Origin: Pseudeuparius sepicola
Taxonomy: Eukaryota; Arthropoda; Insecta; Coleoptera; Anthribidae
Assembly: GCA_963920635.1 (NCBI GenBank)
Contig: OY987298.1
Coordinates: forward strand, 142,884,257-142,948,256
DNA: 64,000 nt
Reading direction: 5' to 3'
The position numbers and the translations under genes were made by a program. The notes beneath the pieces are model-generated. The model did no database searches, had not been told where the DNA came from, and saw nothing but the letters and a program-made list of their open reading frames with translations. Of this stretch, positions 34,388-45,994 are shown one piece after another. How positions within the stretch are numbered: position 1 is the first letter of the stretch; every line of letters starts with the position of its first letter.

Positions 34388-35778
34388 CAGTGTGTCCCAC
34401 TTAAGGACTGACCACCCTTGTAAAATTTTTATTTATGGCTCGATTTCCATAAACCTTTTTTTGTTGGATAGAGCTTCAAAAATGACATTAAATGAGACGG
34501 TGTTTTAGTGCAGAAATTTTGAAAAGTACTATTAGGGATTTTTTTAGAGGAAAATCAATGCCGGATTCTTATTCAGCGTTGTTCGAAACCCAAACGTACC
34601 AATTTGCATTACCATAGCTCTACAGAGTGTTTCAAAATTTGTAGTGTCCCACCATTGAGTAAATTCCTTTACTCAATGGTCCCACTTAATTAGTGACCAC
34701 CTCTGTAAAATTTTTATTTTTAGCACGATTTCATAAACTTTTTTTTTGTTGGATAGAGCTTCAATAAAGGCATTAAATGCATAATTATTCAGGTGCCTCG
34801 TGCGTTACATTCATGGCCCACTGAGATGAAGTTTTAGTGCTGAAATTTCGAGAAGTACTATTAGGGACTTTTTTAGAGAAAAATTAATGCTAGATTTTTA
34901 TTCAACGTTGTTGGAAACCCAAACGTACCAATTTGCATTAGAAAATGGAAGACTAATTGAAATGACTGAAATTTGAGTTTATGTTATGTTGTGTTGTTTA
35001 TTCATGTATTTGATGATATTAAATTAAATAAAAAATTTGTTGGCTAATAAATTTTTAAAAGAATATGAGTTCCTCATGAATATTTTAGTGACCAACTTAC
35101 CATAAATTACGAAAATTAATTACAAATTAGTACGTTTTTGTTTGGAACCTCTCACTGCATATAAGAATCCGGCCTTACTTTTCCTTTTTTAATTTTTTTG
35201 GAACACCCTGTGGAGCTATGGTAATGCAAATTGGTACGTTTGGGTTTCCAACAACGCTGCACAAGAAACCGGCATTAATTTTCCTCTAAAAAATCCCTAA
35301 TAGTACTTCTCGAAATTTCAGCACTAAAACACCGTCTCAGTGGGCCATGAATTTAACGCACTAGGCACCTGAATTATGCATTTAATGCAATTTTTAAGGC
35401 TCTACCCAACAAAAAAAAGTTTATGAAAATCGAGCCATAATTAAAAATTTTACGGGGGTGGTCAGCACTTAAGTGTGGCAATAAAAATTTTGAAACTCCC
35501 TGTAGAGCTACGGCAATGCAAATTGGTACGTTTGGGTTTCGAACAATGCTGAATAAGAGTATGGCATTAATTTTCCTCTAAAAAAATCCCTAATACTACT
35601 TCTCGAAATTTCAGTACTAAAACACCGTCTCAGTGGGCCACGACTTTAACGCACGTGGCACCTGAATTATGTGTATGATGCCATTTTTGAAGCTCTATCC
35701 AACAAAAAAAAGTTTATGAAAATCGAGCTATAAATAAAAATTTTACAGGGGTGGTCAGTCCTTAAGTGGGACACACTG
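34388..35778. mobile_element. 1.39-kb palindromic MITE with CAGTGTGTCCCAC ends, copy 1
   Basis: CAGTGTGTCCCACTTAAGGA at the left, the inverted TCCTTAAGTGGGACACACTG at the right, TA on both sides. Each arm is itself made of repeated blocks around TGACCACCCTTGTAAAATTT and CCAAACGTACCAATTTGCAT, giving several nested palindromes. Open frames across it are short and not gene-like. Confidence 0.9.
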
Positions 35779-35937
35779 TATAAGTGAAAATGGGCCTTAT
35801 AAAATACGTGAGACGGAAATCGCCCTGTATGGACACTGAATTTTGACAAAATATTTTTATATTTGACAGTTGTCACGGTGGTTTGTGCTATTAGATATTT
35901 GTATAGTTCTTCGATAAGTATTTTTGGGAAATCTATT

Positions 35938-36009
35938 ATGGTTAGCTGTGCAGCCTGCGGCTATTCCCTGACTACCAGAACAAAATCTTTGGGGGATAAC
36001 ATTCTATCG
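35938..36009 (+). CDS. CxxCG exon, tandem copy 2
   Basis: MVSCAACGYSLTTRTK to GDNILS; one residue (Val to Leu) differs from copy 1. The local upstream sequence also has small changes. Followed by the same GTAGAA as copy 1. Confidence 0.5.
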
Positions 36010-36057
36010 GTAGAAGTACATTTTCGAATGATTTTATCTACAATTTTATGAATTCTA

Positions 36058-37489
36058 CAGTGTGTCCCACTTAAGGACTGACCACCCCTGTAAAATTTTT
36101 ATTTATGGCTCGATTTCCATAAACCTTTTTTTGTTGGATAGAGCTTCAAAAATGACATTAAATGTATAATTCAGGTACCTCGTGCCTTAAATTCATGGCC
36201 CACTGAGACGGTGTTTTAGTGCAGAAATTTCGAAAAGTACTATTAGGGATTTTTTTAGAGGAAAATCAATGCCGGATTCTTATTCAGCGTTGTTCGAAAC
36301 CCAAACATACCAATTTGCATTACCATAGCTCTACAGAGTGTTTCAAAATTTGTAGTGTCCCACCATTGAGTAAATTCCTTTACTCAATGGTCCCACTTAA
36401 TTAGTGACCACCCCTGTAAAATTTTTATTTTTAGCACGATTTCATAAACTTTTTTTTTGTTGGATAGAGCTTCAATAAAGGCATTAAATGCATAATTATT
36501 CAGGTGCCTCGTGCGTTACATTCATGGCCCACTGAGATGAAGTTTTAGTGCTGAAATTTCGAGAAGTACTATTAGGGACTTTTTTAGAGAAAAATTAATG
36601 CTAGATTTTTATTCAACGTTGTTGGAAACCCAAACGTACCAATTTGCATTAGAAAATGGAAGACTAATTGAAATGACTGAAATTTGAGTTTATGTTATGT
36701 TGTGTTGTTTATTCATGTATTTGATGATATTAAATTAAATAAAAAATTTGTTCGCTAATAAATTTTTAAAAGAATATGAGTTCCTCATGAATATTTTAGT
36801 GACCAACTTACCATAAATTACGAAAATTAATTACAAATTAGTACGTTTTTGTTTGGAACCTCTCACTGCATATAAGAATCCGGCCTTACTTTTCCTTTTT
36901 TAATTTTTTTGGAACACCCTGTGGAGCTATGGTAATGCAAATTGGTACGTTTGGGTTTCCAACAACGCTGCACAAGAAACCGGCATTAATTTTCCTCTAA
37001 AAAATCCCTAATAGTACTTCTCGAAATTTCAGCACTAAAACACCGTCTCAGTGGGCCATGAATTTAACGCACTAGGCACCTGAATTATGCATTTAATGCA
37101 ATTTTTAAGGCTCTACTCAACAAAAAAAAGTTTATGAAAATCGAGCCATAATTAAAAATTTTACGGGGGTGGTCAGCACTTAAGTGTGGCAATAAAAATT
37201 TTGAAACTCCCTGTAGAGCTACGGCAATGCAAATTGGTACGTTTGGGTTTCGAACAATGCTGAATAAGAGTCTGGCATTAATTTTCCTCTAAAAAAATCC
37301 CTAATACTACTTCTCGAAATTTCAGCACTAAAACACCGTCTCAGTGGGCCATGACTTTAACGCACGTGGCACCTGAATTATGTGTATGATGCCATTTTTG
37401 AAGCTCTATCCAACAAAAAAAAGTTTATGAAAATCGAGCTATAAATAAAAATTTTACAGGGGTGGTCAGTCCTTAAGTGGGACACACTG
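36058..37489. mobile_element. Palindromic MITE with CAGTGTGTCCCAC ends, copy 2
   Basis: Same element as 34388-35778 and 41 bp longer, because copy 1 lost a segment near 34491 (around GTATAATTCAGGTACCTCGT). Duplicated together with the exon-like segment rather than transposed separately, since both flanks are also duplicated. Confidence 0.9.
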
Positions 37490-37648
37490 TATAAGTGAAA
37501 ATGGGCCTTATAAAATACGTGAGACGGAAATCGCCCTGTATGGACACTGAATTTTGACAAAATATTTTTATATTTGACAGTTGTCACGGTGGTTTGTGCT
37601 ATTAGATATTTGTATAGTTCTTCGATAAGTACTTTTTGGAGATCTATT

Positions 37649-37720
37649 ATGGTTAGCTGTGCAGCCTGCGGCTATTCCGTGACTACCAGAACAAAATCTT
37701 TGGGGGATAACATTCTATCG
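37649..37720 (+). CDS. CxxCG exon, tandem copy 3 with intact splice donor
   Basis: MVSCAACGYSVTTRTK to GDNILS, followed directly by TCG|GTAAGTACT, a consensus donor in phase 0. This is the best-preserved copy and argues that the 24 codons are a real first exon of some protein. No second exon was found between here and 41 kb. The ATG context is TCTATTATGG; an in-frame TTG/ATG-less extension upstream is open for 25 more codons. Confidence 0.55.
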
Positions 37721-37829
37721 GTAAGTACTTTTGTAAACCGGAAACGGGATGCCGCCATATGCAGAGACTGTCCCGGTCGAGCGTTAAGCCCAAATTTGCT
37801 CCTTCCTGGGGTTCTTTATTCATAGAGTT

Positions 37830-38950
37830 TTTTCGAGTTTACCCGCAGCAAAACTTGACAGCTGTTGTATAATAGGTAGTATGTTTTGTAAGCTATGTGT
37901 ATTCAAACTAATCTGTTACTCATAAAATAGTCTTGTCAAATACCTATTTTTTTCTGTGAAAAAAAAAAATAAAAAAAAACACAATGCTAAGTAATATTTT
38001 TTTAACAAAATGCATTCGTGCAGGTGCAAAAATCCTCGTCCTCGACTCGTATTTTTGTTGCCACCAGCACTCATACTTACGAAAAAATAACTGTCAGATT
38101 TAACAGAGGTTGTTCCTCTTTATGTGAATTGTTCACTCAACGATAGAGGTCAACACCAGTTCTGTTTACTTATGACATATTAAACTGACAACAAACAAAA
38201 CCACATGTCAACATTTCTTTCCACTTATTGGTGGTAAAAGCCGTTTGATTAGGCTATTTTGATAAAACTAAAACTTCTAGGTAATTTTTGGTTTGTTAAT
38301 AGTACGTGTAGAGTTCCAAATTGGACACTTTTAGAGGGTTTCTCCTATATTTCCCAAAGAAGAAGAAACATTTTTTGAATATTTTTTACTACTCCAGAAA
38401 AGATAGATATAAAAAGACGGAATAAAGCCTAATACACTATAAAAAATCTCAGAGTAAAACAAGTTAGCTAATTTTTACTGGCCTTTACGTAGAATTTATT
38501 GGCACAGAGAGATATTTTTTGGGGCAGCTGTTGTAAAGAAAGAAATTTTCGTGGTCCGAATTTGATACAGTTGGCGAATTTTTTCTTTCCTAAAACCGCT
38601 AATTACAGAAAACATCTCTCTACAACAATGAATTTTGCGTAAAATGTAAACAAAAAACGTCTTTGCCATTTAAGTATTTTAGCAAAAATACAGTTAAAGC
38701 AAACTTATGAAAAATAAATTTATCCACTGTAGTGGATTAATTCAATAGTCTGCGCATACCTTAAGTTAAACTTCGAACGATTTTGTTTGTCGGGAGTCGG
38801 GAAGTATGCTTTTCCTGCCGTGAAAGCGGCATAATAGTTTAATTCTAATTTTCTTTTGACTACCTGGTAATACCTGGAAACATGGATTAGTATTTATTTA
38901 CTAGATAATGTATACAGTAATTATTCTTAAATAACCATTTATATTTATGA
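37830..38950. other. AT-rich sequence, nothing recognised
   Basis: No exon, RNA gene or bounded repeat was found. Poly(A)-like runs occur near 37960-37980. Confidence 0.4.
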
Positions 38951-38989
38951 TCATCTTTTAAAAATCAATATTCTCATCACATGCATTAA

Positions 38990-39180
38990 TTATTTCTCGT
39001 ATTAAAGTTTTACAGAAATTGTAATTACAATACCTATAGTGGTTTTTGCAAGATTTCTTGCTTTTCGCAAGATTTCTTGCTTTTCGCAAGATTCCTTGCA
39101 AAATTGCCAAAGTCTTGCTTTTGTTCTTGCAGCAAGAACAAGACAATAACAAGAAATTTTCAACACTAATAAATTCATTA
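38990..39180. repeat. Worn hAT MITE end, CTTGCAAGA type
   Basis: Repeated GCAAGATTTCTTGCTTTTC units and GCAGCAAGAACAAGAC match the subterminal sequence of the hAT element at 58486-59856. The right edge reads inverted TAGTGTTGAAAATTTCTTG, related to that element's TAGTGTTTCACAAGAC end. No matching left end or 8-bp duplication was found. Confidence 0.55.
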
Positions 39181-39436
39181 CCAACTTAATGATATTATGC
39201 TCGTTCGGTTAGATTAAATGGATTATCCTAATTTAAAGTGTATTTTAGCATTTAACCAGGTAATAACATTGTAAAATTGTAAGCCTTCAAAGAGTGCAAA
39301 TAAATACGCCTTATTTTATTACTTATTCTCTTATTATTCTCTTGTAGAGATGGAGCGGGATGTTTTAAATCCACTGTTTGATTTTTCTCTTGTAAAAAAA
39401 TACATTGTGGGCGCATTAATTATTTAATGATTGTTT

Positions 39437-39676
39437 ACAGAAAAGAGCAAAAAAAAGTATTGTTATTTTTTTAGTGAAAAGGTCCATTCATCTTCTGTCT
39501 TTAAAGGTTCGAAGTATAAGCTTCATATGATAGTTGTTCCCTTACAAACTATACCACAAAAAGAGCAAAAAAAATTATTGTTATTTTTTTAGTGAAAAGG
39601 TCCATTCATCTTCTGTCTTTAAAGGTTCGAAGTATAAGCTCCCTATGATAGTTGTTCCCTTACAAACTATACCACA
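39437..39676 (+). repeat. 119-bp tandem duplication
   Basis: AAAGAGCAAAAAAAAGTATT through CCCTTACAAACTATACCACA occurs twice head to tail with only a few differences (for example AAGCTTCATATGATAG against AAGCTCCCTATGATAG). It directly precedes the MITE-like repeat at 39690. Confidence 0.9.
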
Positions 39677-39689
39677 GAATGCAGAATAA

Positions 39690-39945
39690 ATAGCTTTGCA
39701 ACAGAAGCCTCCTTGCGGACATATGTGTTAAAAATAAGCGAGCCTCCATTTCAATTTACAGAAAGACAGAACAGTATTTTAAGCATAAATTTGGTTCTTT
39801 GTTATGTAGATTAACGTAAAATTAAATAAAATACATGTTATTCATGTCTTTAGAAGATATTTCGCTAAAATGTGAGCCTCCTTTTGACACATGTCGCTTA
39901 GGATTTTTCTGTACCTATTATTCGTTAGTCTGTGACTATATCTAC
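39690..39945. repeat. Inverse copy of the repeat at 10085-10350
   Basis: AGCTTTGCAACAGAAGCCTC through ATTATTCGTTAGTCTGTG is the reverse complement of 10085-10350 with scattered differences. It includes the GCCTCCTTTTGACACATGTC segment of the internal palindrome. Confidence 0.8.
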
Positions 39946-40740
39946 TCTAAATATGATCGGATTTATTTTTCTTTTGAATTCAACTTTTTCCAGACGTACT
40001 AGACGTTTCAAAAGAAAAATTATATCACAAAGTAATTTAAAAGCAAACAACGCACAAGTTAAAATTACAACTAGATTTTTTTGTACTTATAATACAACAA
40101 TCGTTTCACCGAAATATCCGAGAATATTCTGTAGGAAGATTTATCACCTATGATATATTGATATTGGCCACACAAATGAAACAATCTTTCAATGGCGTCA
40201 ATGTTGAATTAGATAAAAGTACCTAATGTGTACGGTCAAATCGCTTGCATGCGGTGTTAATATTTTCGATATTTACAAAGTTATTTTCATATTATTTCGC
40301 ACGGATTATGCGTTATTATTTTCTGTTTTCCATTTGAGTCCAAATATTTTGTGGAGCGAATTATTTTCACGTATATTGTATTGTGCACACGAGCGCCATG
40401 CTTTAATATATTAAATTTGGATTAAAATAATTATTATTGCCAATTTTTGCATGCTTTTAATTGTGATAAAATATCTAGATTGAGGGACTATAAATATTTT
40501 TGCTACAGGAAATTCTTCGGACTGCACGAATAAGGATAATAATTTAGGATTTTTGCCGAGGACACATTCCATTTAATTATTCAATAACAAGGGACATCCG
40601 AAAAAAAACTTCGCGCCTAACTAAAATAAAAAAACTTTGATTTGGGCTTAACGCTTTGGGTTGTTTCGACAAACTTGGAGACCAAAATAATCATTTTTCG
40701 TGAAATCAGTACCTACAATACAGGCAAAAAATTATAAGGC
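39946..40740. other. AT-rich sequence, nothing recognised
   Basis: Two open frames (39932-40153 and 40226-40414) have no family resemblance and no coding bias that I can see. No transposon boundaries. Confidence 0.4.
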
Positions 40741-40888
40741 ACGTTTATGTCTTTAAGTTTAGGAATCCTTGATAATACAGAAATTCTATTTTTAAGTTTC
40801 CAATTATGTAAAAGTAGGTACCTACACAAACGCCTATGCCAATTTGGTGCTTGGCCTCAAAAGTTAATTTAAATTCAAAATTACTTAT

Positions 40889-40960
40889 TGATGGATTATT
40901 ATCCTCAAACATTTTAGTTTTGGCGGTCAGGGAAGTGCCACATGCCGCGCAAGTAAGCAT
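40889..40960 (-). pseudogene. CxxCG exon, diverged fourth copy
   Basis: Minus strand, 24 codons: MLTCAACGTSLTAKTK to EDNNPS. Same length as the tandem copies, with M, CAACG, S, T, TK, DN and the final S conserved, although the DNA has diverged widely. The base pattern upstream also matches (GATACTTTTTCGAGTTATTATG here, AGTACTTTTTGGAGATCTATTATG there, in segments). At the point where copy 3 has GTAAGT this copy has ATAAGT, so the splice donor seems lost by G-to-A change. Protein-level conservation supports that the exon was once coding. Confidence 0.55.
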
Positions 40961-41239
40961 AATAACTCGAAAAAGTATCTGAATACTAGGGTTCCTTTAC
41001 TAGGAGGCACCCTACTAAATACCACATAGTGACACCTATCACCGTGTCAGATACCAAAATATTGTGTCGAAATAATGTTGCTTTTCAAATCTCCAGTCGA
41101 CATTTGACAGAAAAATGGCAGCTGTTATCACAAAGAAAATTGTACTATGAAATTTTCAGGGGAAGGAAATTTTATCGATACATTTTTCGCAAGCGCTATT
41201 GCCTAGAAAGATCACGAGTGTAAATTTGTATAAGAGTGA

Positions 41240-42740
41240 TGGCAAAATAGCGGTTTAGAATAATATTTCACGAATTCGATTCTTTTATTTTTTTATTCTA
41301 TATTTGTATCTGCAAAACGATTAATTTTCGGGAGTTTACTGTTATTTATGAATAATCGCGTGACAGTTTCGAATAGGTAAACAAACATGACGGTTGGATG
41401 TCCAAAGTAGGCGCGATTTTTCCCATTTTTTTAACACTAGTATATTATGTGTGTAACAAATTAATCCGCAGTGTAATATAAACAAATTAGGACTATATGA
41501 ACTATGTATATAAATTATTTTATATAGTGCAATGCCATCACGTATTTCTCAGCTGCTTAATTTGGAACAGTGCAAAACAGAACATCTTGGCAAGTCGGTG
41601 TATATCATGCGATTTATCCCTTTGCGATAATTCTCAAGAGCACTTTTTATAGTTAGCAAGGCCAGCAAGGGCATAAGACTGGTTGTAGCTATCTTATTGG
41701 ATATCGGGATACAGAGGAATAATTATCAACATAGAAATTCCGAATATTTTGCAAAAAAAATTATCGAACTTACATCACTTATAATTATTATTAACGCCAT
41801 ATTAACGTACTAACTGGAAAAACAGCATGGGGCAAATTTGCATATTTTTCATCGTTACACATGCTCAGCATTAATCACATTAATTGGCAAGGTAGGCAAC
41901 GAAATTGGTTGAAATTTCAATTAGTTTAAATAAATAATTATATCTTTCCCAACAACAATGAATCGTTTAGGTACATTAGGCCTGGATCCCCAAATGTTAA
42001 AATTGAACACGATTTTTTCTTGGCAAATACAGCTGTTTGATGTTTAGGTATTTAGGCCTGCCTTTTTTAGAAATTAATAAAAAAAATACCTTGGAGTATT
42101 CTCATCCCATATAGAAATGGATAACTATTAGTCCATTGGCCTAAATTGTTTGAATTTTCCGATTTTGAATGGTCCCCAGAGATCCAAATAATATCTATGT
42201 ATTTGTGTCGCCCTCATCATTCTGTTTCTCCGCGGGTCTATGCCCTTAATTATTTAGTTATCTCACGGCTTGTCATAATTATATAAAATTGCGATTTGAA
42301 CTTGGAACTGGTTTTCCGTTCTAATGTAATTCTTGCTCTCAATTATCTAACAAAAAAAACTAGTTTTTATTTCGGTTGATTCAGTTAGGTATGTGTCGAC
42401 CTCTACTTTTGGTGGTCTTTTAGTGTCGGCCGATTTACACCTATAATTCATGTGGAAATTTAATGAAGAAGAACAAGTTCTGCCTTATAGAAGCGACAAT
42501 AATTAACGAAAGGCGCTAATAGATTAATCCAGTTCTCAACTAGATATATTAGATTTTGTAAATGGTTGGATCTTTTATTCGCAATCAAGCGGCACATGTC
42601 TGGCTAAAAATCACAATCTGGTACATATATTTCTGGCACAAAAAAGTTGGGAAGTAGGTCATTTCCTTCCAAAGGTCAGAAAAGTCATCAAAGTAACCCG
42701 GAAAGTGCTATTTTCTGGCAAGCTTATAATAACAGTTATC
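41240..42740. other. AT-rich sequence, nothing recognised
   Basis: No open frame over 60 codons with coding character, no splice-flanked exon and no bounded repeat seen. Confidence 0.4.
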
Positions 42741-42766
42741 GTCGTCAATAGATGGCAGGCGTAGTA

Positions 42767-43585
42767 CGGCACCATCGCAATAACAAGTCCCGCCAGCTGA
42801 AAGCGATGAGTCATCCAAGGGAGGTGAGCCTAAGGCGCCAAATTCAAATTTCAAGGTGTCAACTTGGTAAATTTGGTAAAAAAAAACACTTTAAAATGAT
42901 TGTTTACATATATAGCTCATGGTTTTACAACACGGGTAATAATCTACGAGAGTGAAAGTCACATTTTCAAGGGGTTTTGGTGCATTTAGATATCTAAAAT
43001 TTTCGTAAATGCCCAATTATTTCTTATTTGCCTGCTTATACTAAATTCGAATAAATAAAACCATAAAACTTACCGATTTCAAGGTGGTTACGTTTAATCA
43101 CGTAAAATTGTTAGGTATAACACTCTCCAACAGTCCAAACCAAAATCCTGGGAGACTGTGTAGGAACAAAATCTCTTTTGATGGCCTTAACCCACTTTTC
43201 CTTTAAAATGGGGTCTTTATGGAGGAAAAAGCGGATACATTAGGACCGCCTTTGTAGTTTACCTTGCAGTTGGGAACGGAACACGTCCACGGCATGATTT
43301 AAATTAGTCTGAAACTATAGACACAACCTAAAACCTATAAACTAAAATTGAACTTTAATCACTTTATTCTGAACCACTGCTGTTTTACCACCTTATTAAT
43401 AAAACTGCAGGTCCTATATTACTAAAAAATACAGTCCAACACACAACAAACGTTCTTTAAAACAGGAAAATCACCAGACAAGTAAACGTAAACAACTACA
43501 AAAAGCAACCTCCCGACCTCCCTGTGATGACGTAGTGACGTTTCGCGTCGCCAGCTGGCAGGCCTTTATCATTGCGACGGTGCCG
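42767..43585. mobile_element. 819-bp element with CGGCACCATCGCAATAA ends, 7-8 bp duplication
   Basis: Left CGGCACCATCGCAATAACAA and right ATTGCGACGGTGCCG are imperfect inverted ends, continuing inward as CCGCCAGCTG / CCAGCTGGCAGG. CGTAGTA flanks both (7 bp; GCGTAGTA if the last G is counted), which fits a hAT-type cut. The left half matches reverse-complemented 16740-17130. Non-coding inside except for short frames. Confidence 0.75.
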
Positions 43586-43608
43586 CGTAGTATCCCATCA
43601 CCCCTATA

Positions 43609-43963
43609 CATGGTGATTCAATTTCGAGGGCCACCATGGGGAACTCATAATCAACTTTGTTTTATGGCCGCTCTAAGAAAAACTAAAAAGTTGATAATGG
43701 TTAACAAGGGACAAAACGTCGCAGAAAAAGTCGCCTTAAAAAGGTATTTTTAGTTTTTTAGTAGGTAGGTATCTGTTCAAATAAATTAATTAAAAAATAA
43801 AAACAAAATTTTAAATTTTTTTTTTAATATTTCAAAAACGAAAAATAAAACTGAAGGTTTGTCAGCGGTAAATAAATACGCAACTTTGTCATATTTAAAC
43901 TACCCACCTAGCACTTACCGTTACGGATGTCAATATGGTGGCCCCCGAACTTGAATCACCCTG
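43609..43963. mobile_element. 355-bp foldback MITE
   Basis: CATGGTGATTCAATTTCGAG with GGCCACCAT at the left and inverted ATGGTGGC and GAACTTGAATCACCCTG at the right, TA outside. The left end has drifted from CAGGGTG to CATGGTG. Confidence 0.8.
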
Positions 43964-44283
43964 TATATATTTTTTTTATTTTATACAGGGGGGGGGGGTT
44001 CGCAGATGCGTCTCAAACCAAACTTTTGTTTTTAAAATGGAACAACCTATATATTCTTGCATGTATTTTTGAAATCAGCTCTTTAATGAAAACTATATAA
44101 AACCTTATATCATGATCTTTTTGTTTTTGCAATATTTCGTTATGAAATTTTAGACTTACTGAAAAAACAAATATTTTTTGTCATTGAATTGATGGTCTAT
44201 CATTACGAGGAAATCCACAAATTCAAATTAAATTACTATAAAATCTGAAATAGCGATACTTTAAAAACGGAAAGAGATATTAA

Positions 44284-45517
44284 TAGACCGGGAGATAGTG
44301 ACAGATTTTTGGACGAGATTTTACTCAGTATGCCTTGCAAAGGGCATTATGTTGCGTATATTCTCGCACAATAATAGGTAGGTAAGGTATGAATCAGAGT
44401 TATCCCGGGTTCTTCATTTTATAAAAAACTGATTTTTCATTTATTTGATAGGTTTTTGGTCAGGCTGCCATGTGTTTTATAATGAAGTTCAAATTCCTCG
44501 GAAAACTATAGGAATACCCAAAGGGCTGCTATTTTCATGTGAACTTGTATGTAAACACTTAATTTTTCCACGTTTCTGAACAAGCTGCCAATAATAAGTA
44601 CCTATGTAAGTTCTTGTCATAAAACCGCTGAAGAAAAGATGACATACCGTTTGCGTATGTCCAAGTACTCTTTTCATCGAACAAATCGTTTAAATGATTA
44701 AATAAAATTCAATTTAAACTGTACTTGGACATGCGCAAACGGTATGCCAGCCTTTTTCAGCAGTTTCATAACAAGAACTTGCATACATCTCATTGGCAGC
44801 CTGTTCAGAAACGAGGAAAAATTAATTATTAAAATACAAGTTCACGTGACGCTAATAGCCCTTTATAGACCGGGAGCCCACGACCTTTTTTAGCCGGTCA
44901 TAGAATTCCTGCTTGGACCCATATAATTATAAACTTTGTGTCAAACTAAAACTAATAGGAGTGATAGCGAGTTCCAAAGTGAAGGAAATCATTTAAATAA
45001 ATAATTATTAATTTGTCACAAAAGTCATTTTTTTAAGTAATACAATTCTGTAAAAAAGTTGTAAATTTCAAAAGTTTAGATGATTTAATATGACGCTAGC
45101 GCATTCCAAGCGGTTTTGGCGGGGACAATCAAAGGTCCAAGCGGTTGTGAAGTTGCGCGAGAAAACACACTTTTTCAAGTCATTCCATTCCTGCTTGCTT
45201 CAAGTATACTCATCAATAACATTATTATAAAGACGAAAAGAATTATCCAAGCGGTTTTGGAGGGTGCAATCGATTTTTTTTTACCAAGTAAAGTTGCAAT
45301 TTTTAATAAATTTTTTAAAGTCATTCCATTCTTGCTTGCTTCAAGGATACTCATTAATATCATTACTTTATAGACTCAGTTTTACAATGAAGAAGCCAGG
45401 ATGAGTCTCTGATTCATACCTTATTATTGTGAGAATATAGATACGCAACATAATGCTCTTTGAAAGCCATACTAAGTAAAATCACACCCAAAAATCTGTC
45501 ACTATCTCCCGGTCTAT
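44284..45517. mobile_element. 1.2-kb inverted-repeat element with TAGACCGGGAG ends
   Basis: TAGACCGGGAGATAGTGACA at the left and inverted TGTCACTATCTCCCGGTCTA at the right. The arms pair on through GCATTATGTTGCGTAT to the GAATCAGAGT segment. A second palindrome (about 44500-44860, GGACATGCGCAAACGGTAT type) sits inside, and a third TAGACCGGGAG end occurs at 44866, so one copy probably inserted beside or into another. Confidence 0.75.
45102..45370 (+). repeat. ~140-bp tandem duplication
   Basis: Two head-to-tail units share CCAAGCGGTTTTGG, then AGTCATTCCATTC(C/T)TGCTTG and CTTCAA(G)(T/G)ATACTCAT. The copies differ at many places, so the duplication is not recent. Inside the TAGACCGGGAG element. 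Confidence 0.75.
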
Positions 45518-45540
45518 AATACAAAGTTATATATCAATGT

Positions 45541-45985
45541 GATTGTCTCAATGACGTCAGAACCTATAGACAGGTTTGTTTTGATAAACGCTTGACGTCC
45601 AGAACTAATCACAATCTAAGCGCGCCATTAAATTATTCCGAAAATGTCGCGAGATTGCCCCTTTTTGTCGAGCCGTAGCGAACTTGTTTCGACTCTGGGC
45701 TCGGAGGCTGGCGTCGTTAGACCATCCCCCGAGGCTTCAGGTGAGGTTCCGATGCTTCCGGCGTCCCTAAACAAGAAAAAACATGCGATATCTAAGTGTG
45801 ATTCTGGAGGAACTATAACCGGGAATCGCCGGGTGTATAGTTGGTTGATGGTCGACTTTTTGTCTTTGTTTTTAGCATGTTTTTAGAGTAGTGTGGATAT
45901 ATTTAATCTTGGAGTCAAAATAAAGGGCATTTTAACAATGGGGCACCACGTCTATAGGTTTTGACGTCATTGGATTGTCTTGATG
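45541..45985. mobile_element. Short inverted-repeat element enclosing a coding-like patch
   Basis: TTGTCTCAATGACGTCAGAA with CCTATAGAC at the left; inverted GTCTATAGG, TTTTGACGTCATTGGATTG at the right. The inside is GC-richer than the surroundings and holds an 80-codon frame (45644-45886) beginning MSRDCPFLSSRSELVSTLGS. The frame is Ser/Gly/Pro-rich with no family I recognise, and could be a captured exon or a leader. Confidence 0.6.
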
Positions 45986-45994
45986 AGCGTTCTG

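Larger units (their letters stand above)
34086..37822. repeat. Tandem array of exon + MITE units bounded by a 19-bp inverted repeat
   Basis: A unit made of an exon-like segment and a palindromic MITE is present as copy 1 (exon 34268), copy 2 (exon 35938) and an exon-only copy 3 (37649). Periods are 1670 and 1711 bp; the 41-bp difference is a deletion in MITE copy 1 near 34491. Copies are nearly identical. The whole array is bracketed by TGAATAAAGAACCCCAGGA (34086) and its exact inverse (37804-37822). It could be a young tandem duplication or an assembly error. Confidence 0.85.

Noticed and set aside
35667..37587. Identical 69-codon minus-strand frames at 35667 and 37378
   Set aside because: Duplicates created by the tandem array; the frame lies across a MITE end and the segment opposite the CxxCG exon upstream region.
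38990..39180. CRISPR-like spaced repeats (GCAAGATTTCTTGC)
   Set aside because: Repeats are palindromic hAT subterminal words without regular spacers, in eukaryotic DNA.
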